This document shows positions 57,908-64,000 of a stretch of 64,000 nucleotides of DNA, in pieces. The notes beneath the pieces are model-generated. The model was not told the DNA's origin, did no database searches, and saw nothing but the letters and a program-made list of their open reading frames with translations. The first letter of the stretch is position 1. Every line of letters begins with the position of its first letter. The stretch is from Pelagibacteraceae bacterium AG-325-E23 (GTDB lineage Bacteria; Pseudomonadota; Alphaproteobacteria; Pelagibacterales; Pelagibacteraceae): positions 1 through 64,000 of the forward strand of contig QBYG01000003.1 in NCBI GenBank assembly GCA_003282945.1. The letters run 5' to 3'. Both the position numbers and the translations under genes were made by a program.

Positions 57908-58416
57908 AAAACTGATTTAGAGTATTTTTTCCAATTTTCTTGATATCTAATTGCATTTTGCTTTACCGCCTTAATTTCATCTTTCGTTAACTGGCGAATT
58001 ACTTTTCCAGGTGATCCTATTACTAAAGAATTATCTGGAATTTCCTTACTTTCTGTAATTAATGATTTAGCGCCAATAATGCAATTTTTTCCAATTTTAG
58101 CTTTATTAAGAATTACAGCCCCAATACCAATTAAAGAATTGTCACCAATTGTACAGCCATGAAGCATAACCAAGTGACCTATGGTTACATTCTTTCCAAT
58201 TTTTAAAGGGTAACCTGGGTCAGTGTGCAAAACACTCCCGTCTTGAACATTTGACCCCTCTCCTAAATGAATATTTTCTATATCACCTCTTAGTGTTGCA
58301 TTAAACCAGACGCTAGAGTTTTTCTCTAATGTTACGTCGCCTATTATGACAGCATTAGGTGCTACCCAATTTTCGCCAAGGTTTTTTGGTTTTTTATCTT
58401 TTAAATCGTAAAACAT
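57904..58416 (-). CDS. Gamma-carbonic anhydrase-like (YrdA/PaaY) left-handed beta-helix protein
   Basis: VAPNAVIIGDVTLEKNSSVWFNATLRGDIENIHLGEGSNVQDGSVLHTDPGYPLKIGKNVTIGHLVMLHGCTIGDNSLIGIGAVIL. Confidence 0.93.
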   Translation of the reverse strand: MFYDLKDKKPKNLGENWVAPNAVIIGDVTLEKNSSVWFNATLRGDIENIHLGEGSNVQDGSVLHTDPGYPLKIGKNVTIGHLVMLHGCTIGDNSLIGIGAVILNKAKIGKNCIIGAKSLITESKEIPDNSLVIGSPGKVIRQLTKDEIKAVKQNAIRYQENWKKYSKSVF

Positions 58417-58436
58417 AAATTATATAGTCTTTTAAC

Positions 58437-58988
58437 ATGGCATTAACTAAAACACCAATATGTGACTTTGGTAAAAAAGCTGATTACTTTCAACTTAAAT
58501 CAATAGACAACAAAATAATTTCCTTGAATGATGCAAAGGGTGAAAATGGAACACTAATAATGTTTATCTGTAATCACTGTCCATATGTATTAGCTGTCAT
58601 AAATAATGTTGTCGAAGACTGCAAAAAATTAGAAAATGTTGGAATTAAATCTATAGCAATAATGTCAAATGACCCCAATAGATATGCAGAAGATTCATTT
58701 GATAACATGATTAAATTTTCAAAAAATAATGATTTTAATTTTCCATATTTAATAGACGAAACGCAAGAAGTGGCTAAAACTTATGGTGCAGTCTGCACTC
58801 CAGATTTTTTTGGTTATAATAAAAATCTTGAACTTCAATACAGAGGTAGAATTAGAGAATTAAAAAATTTAAAACCAATTGAAAGTGGTGAAAGTGAACT
58901 AAAAATTGCTATGAAAATGATTGCAAAAACTAACAATGGTCCAAAAGAGCAATTTCCAAGCATGGGCTGCAGTATTAAATGGTTTTAA
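58437..58988 (+). CDS. Thioredoxin-fold redoxin/AhpC-TSA family protein
   Basis: TLIMFICNHCPYVLAVINNVVEDC, FNFPYLIDETQEVAKTYGAVCTPDFFGY. Confidence 0.88.
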   Translation: MALTKTPICDFGKKADYFQLKSIDNKIISLNDAKGENGTLIMFICNHCPYVLAVINNVVEDCKKLENVGIKSIAIMSNDPNRYAEDSFDNMIKFSKNNDFNFPYLIDETQEVAKTYGAVCTPDFFGYNKNLELQYRGRIRELKNLKPIESGESELKIAMKMIAKTNNGPKEQFPSMGCSIKWF

Positions 58989-58994
58989 CAACTA

Positions 58995-60077
58995 ATGTAT
59001 TTAATAGTAACTAGAGCTTTTCCTCCTGAATTAGGAGGTATGCAAAATCTCATGTGGGGATTAACAAGATCTCTCTCAAAACTTAATTTAATAAAAGTAT
59101 TTGCAGATTATCATGAAAATCATGAAGAGTTTGATAAATCAGTTTCATTTTCAATAGAAAGAGTAAGTGGAATGAAGCTTATTAGAAAATATAGAAAATC
59201 ATATATGATTAATGATTATCTTGAACAAAATAACAATGTTGAGTGTATTATTGCTGACCATTGGAAAAGTTTGGAGCTTATAAAAACAAATAAAAAAAAA
59301 ATCTGCTTAATTCATTCAAAAGAGATTAATCATCCAAAAGGTTCAAGTTTAAATAAAAAAGTATTATCAGTTCTAAATAATGTTGATTATATTGTAGCAA
59401 ATTCCAACTATACAAAAAATTTAGCCATTGATTTGGGGGTAGAAGAAAAAAAAATAATGATTATTAACCCTGGAATTGATCCAGTAGTTGAAGTTCCACA
59501 AAAATATTTAGATGAGGCAGAGGATATTCTAAAAGGTAAAAAAAAGAGACTAATTACAGTTTCAAGATTTGATAAAAGAAAAAATCATGAAAAAGTAATC
59601 ATGGCTGTTAGAAACTTAAAAGAAATCTACCCTGATATTACTTACACTTGTATTGGGTATGGCGATGAAGAAGATAAATTAAAAAAACTAGTAATTGAAT
59701 TGAAATTAGAAGACCAAGTCACCTTTTTAAAAGATATACCTTCAGATTTAAAAAATGCTCTTGTAGCAAAGTCAGATATTTTTGTAATGCCTTCAATAAT
59801 TTTCAAAAAATCTGTTGAAGGTTTTGGTATTGCTTATGTAGAAGCTGCACAATACGGCGTTCCGTCAATTGGTGGAAAAGATGGAGGTGCTTCAGACGCA
59901 ATTATACATGAAAAAACTGGTTTAATATGTGATGGCAATAAACTTGAGGATATTTATTCAAGTATAGACAACCTTTTTAGAGATAATAAATATATAGAAT
60001 ACGGAAAAGAAGCAAAAAATAATTCTGAAAACTTTCTTTGGGATAAGGTAATTGAAAAATATAAGAGAATCTTATAA
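58995..60077 (+). CDS. Glycosyltransferase family 4/1
   Basis: FPPELGGMQNLMWGLTRSL, LITVSRFDKRKNHEKVIMAV, YTCIGYGDEEDKLKKLV, EGFGIAYVEAAQYGVPSIGGKDGGASDAI. Confidence 0.93.
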   Translation: MYLIVTRAFPPELGGMQNLMWGLTRSLSKLNLIKVFADYHENHEEFDKSVSFSIERVSGMKLIRKYRKSYMINDYLEQNNNVECIIADHWKSLELIKTNKKKICLIHSKEINHPKGSSLNKKVLSVLNNVDYIVANSNYTKNLAIDLGVEEKKIMIINPGIDPVVEVPQKYLDEAEDILKGKKKRLITVSRFDKRKNHEKVIMAVRNLKEIYPDITYTCIGYGDEEDKLKKLVIELKLEDQVTFLKDIPSDLKNALVAKSDIFVMPSIIFKKSVEGFGIAYVEAAQYGVPSIGGKDGGASDAIIHEKTGLICDGNKLEDIYSSIDNLFRDNKYIEYGKEAKNNSENFLWDKVIEKYKRIL

Positions 60078-60086
60078 AATAATCAT

Positions 60087-60506
60087 ATGATTTCTAAATT
60101 TAATAACATTTTCTACTTAATTGTATTTCTTGCACATTTTATAGCGATAACCGCATATTGTTTTCAAACAATTGTTGGAACCAAAAAATTTATGGATAAG
60201 TTTGGTATAGATCATAGTGCAGCTGTTATGGTTAGATTTGTTGGAGCGCTAATGCTTGGTTGGGTAATAATGGCTATTTATATATTGTTTGTTAGACCAA
60301 ATGGAATTGAAGGTACTTGGGCATTTTTTAATTTAATATTTATCATACATGCATGCGTTTTAGGAACAAATTTCTACTCGCTTAAGATTGATAAAACTGG
60401 TCTAAATGAAAAAGTTACAAATGAAGGGATTATAGCGCCAACAGTGTTTCTAATAATGATGGCTATACTTTGTTACGGTTTGTCAGATAAAATTTATATT
60501 ACTTAG
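60087..60506 (+). CDS. Hypothetical membrane protein
   Basis: 139-aa ORF with ~4 TM segments. Confidence 0.6.
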   Translation: MISKFNNIFYLIVFLAHFIAITAYCFQTIVGTKKFMDKFGIDHSAAVMVRFVGALMLGWVIMAIYILFVRPNGIEGTWAFFNLIFIIHACVLGTNFYSLKIDKTGLNEKVTNEGIIAPTVFLIMMAILCYGLSDKIYIT

Positions 60507-62008
60507 CCCTTAGTCTTTTTAAACATAGTTTTATATATATGCCAAACTACAATTAATATTGTGGTTAACAAAATACATGTAGTAAGAGTTCTATCCCATA
60601 AAAATTCCCAAGATCCATTACTTAACAATAAAGATCTTCTTAAATTCTCTTCCATTAATCCACCTAGAACAAATGCAAGAATTAATGGTGGCATCGGAAA
60701 ATCATAAAGCCGCATAAAAGTTGCAACAACTGCAATTCCTATCATTAAGTAAATGTCAAAGTTATTAAATGACATTACATAAATTCCAGTAATAGAAAAA
60801 AATAGGATTAATGGGATTAGATAATTTTTTGGAACAGCTAAAATTCTTGCAATGTAAGGTATGAGAGGTAAGTTTAAAATTAATAATATCACCATCCCAA
60901 TATACATTGACATAATTATGGACCAAAAAATCTCGGGATTTGTCATGTACAATCTTGGTCCAGGCTGAACTCCAAAACCTAATAAAGCCCCTAGCATAAC
61001 TGCAGTGGTTCCACTCCCGGGAATACCTAAAGTAAGCATCGGAACAAATGATCCTGAACATGCTGCATTATTTGCTGTTTCTGGAGCTGATAAACCATTA
61101 ACACTGCCTTTACCAAATTTTTCTTTTTCCTCGTCGTTCACTATATTTCTCTCCATTCCGTAAGCTAAAAAAGAAGCAATAGTCGCTCCTGCTCCCGGTA
61201 AAACTCCAATTAAAAAACCAATTACAGATGATCTAGGGATTGTCTTATACAATTTGGTTCTTTCTTCCTTATTTATTTTAATTGAACCAAGTTCTGTTAA
61301 TGAAACTTGTTTAGCAGCACTAGTAGGATCATTTCTTTTCAAGATTATAGTTAATGCTTCACTCATTGCAAAAGTTGCCATAACAACAAGAACAAAACTG
61401 ATACCATCAGTTAAATTCATATTGTTAAATGTAAATCTTGTAATATCAGATAAGCTATCTTGACCAACGGATGCTAGCATTAATCCTAGAACTACCATCA
61501 TCATAGCTTTTAAAAACTGACCCTTTGAAGAAAAAGCAGCAATAGCTGTCAGGCCTAAAATCATTAACGCAAAATAATCAGGCGATCGAAATGACAAACT
61601 TACTTTCGATAAACTTGGAGCCAAAAATAACAAATAAATTGCTGACAATGTACCACCAGCAAATGAACTCCAAGCAGCAATTGCTAACGCTTTACCTGCC
61701 TTACCTTGTTGTGCCATTGGATAGCCATCAAAAGAAGTTGCAACCGTACCTGGAACACCAGGTGCATTTAATAAAATTGATGAGGTTGAACCTCCAAATA
61801 CCGCTCCATAATAAACACCTGCCATTAAAATTAAACCAGTTGCTGGATCAAAACCATAAGTAATAGGTATCATTAAAGCAATTGCTGTCATTGGACCAAG
61901 TCCTGGTAACATTCCAATTATTGTTCCAAAAAAACATCCCAGCATTACCATTAAAATATTTTGGAGAGTAAGTGCTGTTGTTAAACCAATTAGAATTCCT
62001 TCAATCAT
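60503..62008 (-). CDS. Tripartite tricarboxylate transporter permease TctA
   Basis: GCFFGTIIGMLPGLGPMTAIALMIPITYG, LLNAPGVPGTVATSFDGYPMAQQGKAGKALAIAA, GFLIGVLPGAGATIASFLAYGMER, ESANNA-like ETANNAACSGSFVPMLTLGIPGSGTTAVMLGAL. Confidence 0.96.
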   Translation of the reverse strand: MIEGILIGLTTALTLQNILMVMLGCFFGTIIGMLPGLGPMTAIALMIPITYGFDPATGLILMAGVYYGAVFGGSTSSILLNAPGVPGTVATSFDGYPMAQQGKAGKALAIAAWSSFAGGTLSAIYLLFLAPSLSKVSLSFRSPDYFALMILGLTAIAAFSSKGQFLKAMMMVVLGLMLASVGQDSLSDITRFTFNNMNLTDGISFVLVVMATFAMSEALTIILKRNDPTSAAKQVSLTELGSIKINKEERTKLYKTIPRSSVIGFLIGVLPGAGATIASFLAYGMERNIVNDEEKEKFGKGSVNGLSAPETANNAACSGSFVPMLTLGIPGSGTTAVMLGALLGFGVQPGPRLYMTNPEIFWSIIMSMYIGMVILLILNLPLIPYIARILAVPKNYLIPLILFFSITGIYVMSFNNFDIYLMIGIAVVATFMRLYDFPMPPLILAFVLGGLMEENLRRSLLLSNGSWEFLWDRTLTTCILLTTILIVVWHIYKTMFKKTKG

Positions 62009-62475
62009 CCCATAACTCCAATTGATTGTAAAAATGGATCTCTTAAATAAATATCAAGAACGCCATGAAGCAAATACATAAAAGCTGCTACAAAAGGAAA
62101 AGACAATAGGAACATTAAGACCCATCTTCTCTCTCCTAAAAAATAATATGATGAGAACAAAAATAATGATGTAGTTAAAAAATAACCAACTTCTAAAATT
62201 GTAGCACCATAAATTATCGCAATAACAATAAGTATCGCTGTTTTTTTATATTCTAAAGTTTTATGTTGAACTTTTATTGTATTTGGATCTGGTAAAATTA
62301 GTTTTAATCCTGAAAAAAAAAGGCCTGCATAACCTAGATAAATTGGGAATGTTCTTGCATTAAATGGTGCATTTTCATCAAATGCAAAAACTTGAATTTG
62401 ATATGCTGTATATAAATAAAATGCTGAAAATATAAAAAAGAGCAGTGATATAACTTTTGTAGTATTTATATTCAC
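62005..62475 (-). CDS. Tripartite tricarboxylate transporter small subunit TctB
   Basis: 156 aa, 4 TM; FNARTFPIYLGYAGLFFSGLKLIL; between tctC and tctA; GTG start. Confidence 0.88.
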   Translation of the reverse strand: MNINTTKVISLLFFIFSAFYLYTAYQIQVFAFDENAPFNARTFPIYLGYAGLFFSGLKLILPDPNTIKVQHKTLEYKKTAILIVIAIIYGATILEVGYFLTTSLFLFSSYYFLGERRWVLMFLLSFPFVAAFMYLLHGVLDIYLRDPFLQSIGVMG

Positions 62476-62480
62476 TGCTC
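62434..62480 (-). terminator. Intrinsic-terminator-like hairpin overlapping the tctB start
   Basis: GAGCAGTGA-TATAA (62440-62453) pairs with TTATA-T-TCACTGCTC (62466-62480), one bulged base, 12-nt loop; U6 on minus strand (62439-62434); GTG start codon of tctB (62475-62473) lies within the stem. Confidence 0.75.
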
Positions 62481-62502
62481 TAATATTTAATAATCGTTAA
62501 GA

Positions 62503-63483
62503 TTATATAACTCCTAATTTCTTCATAAGAGCTGTCATTTCTTCAGTTTGTTTTTCTAAGAAAGAGACAAACTTACCTTCTGGATTGTAAATATTAACCC
62601 ATGCATTTCTTGCTCTAACAGTTTCCCATTCAGAAGTTTTTTGTACATCGCCTAACATTTTAGCAATTTTAGCTTTATCAGCACTGCTCATTCCTGGAGG
62701 CCCAAAGAACCCTCTCCAGTTAACAAATTGTACATCATAACCCTGTTCTTTTAGAGTTGGTGCATCTGGAGCATCAGAAACTCTTGAAGGGGCTGTAATA
62801 CCAATAATTCTTACTTGGTCTCGAGCGCCCATAAGTTCACCTAAACCTGTAGAAATAATTTGTGTTTCTCCAGATAAAAGTCCAGCTAAAGCTTTTCCAC
62901 CTGCATCATAAGGAATGTATGCTACATCATTTGGATTAGCACCAGCAGCTTGGAAAGCTAAGGCACCAATTAAATGGTCCATACTTCCTCTTACTGATCC
63001 ACCAGCCATTTTAATAGAGCTTGCATCTTTTTTATATGCATTAACTACATCTTCAAAATTTTTATATGGTGAATTTTTTGCAACTGCTATAGCACCGTAA
63101 TCTCCAATAACACCAGCTATTGGCACAACATCTTTATAAGATAAAGTTCCACTTCCACTTACATAACCTTTGTGTCTTGTAATTGATCTTAATACTAATG
63201 GTGTTGATTGAACTAAGACTGTATTTGCAGGCTTATTATTAATCATGTAAGCTAACGCCTTTCCACCACCACCACCTGACATATTTTCAAATGATGCACT
63301 TTTTAACATACCAGCTTTTGTTAAAGCTTCTCCAGTACCTCTAGCAGTTCCATCCCAACCGCCACCAGCACCACCCCCAATTACAAAATGCAATTTATCA
63401 ATTGCTATTGAACTAGTTGCTGTTGCTGAAAATATAAGGATTGCTGAGAATAAAACTGAAATTATTGATTTAATTAGTTTCAT
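62503..63483 (-). CDS. Tripartite tricarboxylate transporter substrate-binding protein TctC
   Basis: Signal peptide; LHFVIGGGAGGGWDGTARGTGEALTKAGML; SFENMSGGGGGKALAYMI; SD AGGAGAAAAT before ATG. Confidence 0.94.
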   Translation of the reverse strand: MKLIKSIISVLFSAILIFSATATSSIAIDKLHFVIGGGAGGGWDGTARGTGEALTKAGMLKSASFENMSGGGGGKALAYMINNKPANTVLVQSTPLVLRSITRHKGYVSGSGTLSYKDVVPIAGVIGDYGAIAVAKNSPYKNFEDVVNAYKKDASSIKMAGGSVRGSMDHLIGALAFQAAGANPNDVAYIPYDAGGKALAGLLSGETQIISTGLGELMGARDQVRIIGITAPSRVSDAPDAPTLKEQGYDVQFVNWRGFFGPPGMSSADKAKIAKMLGDVQKTSEWETVRARNAWVNIYNPEGKFVSFLEKQTEEMTALMKKLGVI

Positions 63484-63562
63484 TATATTTTCTCCTATTA
63501 TAATTATAATTAGTTATTAAACATAAATTAAGATTCAGTGTCAACGAGGATTTATTCCTTAC

Positions 63563-64000
63563 ATGTTAAATATGATTCTATTTAAACGATTATTAAATGA
63601 GCTCAGAATAAGTTATAAAGCTTTAATCATAGGAGTAATTGGAGGGTATGTTGGAACTCTAATTGGTCTTCCTTTGCCTTGGCTGCTAGGTGCCTTAGCT
63701 TTAAATCTGTGTATTGCTTTTACTAATTTTAAAATTGAATTCTCAACAAAATTACTTAATCCAGTTTTTCTGATGGTAGGAATTATTTTGGGCGGGACGT
63801 TAAATGTATCTTTATTATATAAAATTCATTTATGGATATTCTCGTCTATGGCAATGGTTATTTGTACTGTAGTAAGTACTATTTTGGCAGGATATTATTT
63901 TGTTAAAGTTTGTAAATTTGATAAGTTTATTGCAACACTTGCTGCTTTGCCTGGAGCATTTGTTCCAATAGCTGCAGCACTTTTAGAGTATGGAAAAAAA
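63563..64000 (+). CDS. AbrB-family membrane protein (3' truncated by window edge)
   Basis: Open frame from ATG 63563 to window end: LIGLPLPWLLGALALNLCIAF...LAALPGAFVPIAAALLEYG; absent from ORF track because no stop in window. Confidence 0.82.
   Translation, partial: MLNMILFKRLLNELRISYKALIIGVIGGYVGTLIGLPLPWLLGALALNLCIAFTNFKIEFSTKLLNPVFLMVGIILGGTLNVSLLYKIHLWIFSSMAMVICTVVSTILAGYYFVKVCKFDKFIATLAALPGAFVPIAAALLEYGKK

Noticed and set aside
60765-61863. ORFs 60765..61061 (-), 61254..61463 (+), 61591..61863 (+)
   Set aside because: Alternate frames within tctA
1-64000. tRNA/rRNA genes, CRISPR arrays, transposons or prophage
   Set aside because: No direct-repeat arrays, transposase/integrase-like ORFs, rRNA-like conserved stretches or tRNA-like cloverleaf candidates were recognised in intergenic gaps by eye; a tRNAscan/Infernal run would be needed to exclude them fully

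Overview
AT-rich 64 kb window with very compact gene packing and streamlined alphaproteobacterial gene content, SAR11/Pelagibacterales-like (taxonomy inferred from content, not tested). Most of it is recognisable housekeeping: purBCSQL, map, sfsA, bolA, grxD, rpsD, cimA, cysS, nadE, class II DAHP synthase, glmS, prpDBC, nrdAB, dus, rpoZ. Several substrate-uptake and catabolism modules are interspersed. I saw no rRNA, tRNA, CRISPR array, transposase or prophage. Main points for a second look: (1) All three substrate-binding-protein (SBP) transporter operons (two TTT/Tct, one TRAP) have a strong intrinsic-terminator-like hairpin plus U-tract just after the SBP gene. It runs directly into, or contains, the start codon of the next membrane gene. 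By contrast, 8 of 10 convergent gene junctions have no room for a terminator (gap of 2 bp or less, or overlapping stops). (2) Two divergent phosphosulfolactate synthase (ComA)-family paralogs flank a TctC/TctAB-fusion transporter, a candidate organosulfonate or related pathway. (3) A TRAP transporter, malonyl-CoA decarboxylase and a type III CoA-transferase form a candidate malonate module without MatB. (4) An alternative oxidase lies next to an NAD(P)H:quinone-oxidoreductase-like flavoprotein beside the methylcitrate genes. (5) Two nearly identical ~60 aa proteins of unknown function are encoded ~29 kb apart. (6) A stand-alone GlmU acetyltransferase domain, a tandem NrdR-box candidate upstream of nrdA, and a methyltransferase ORF with no canonical start codon.
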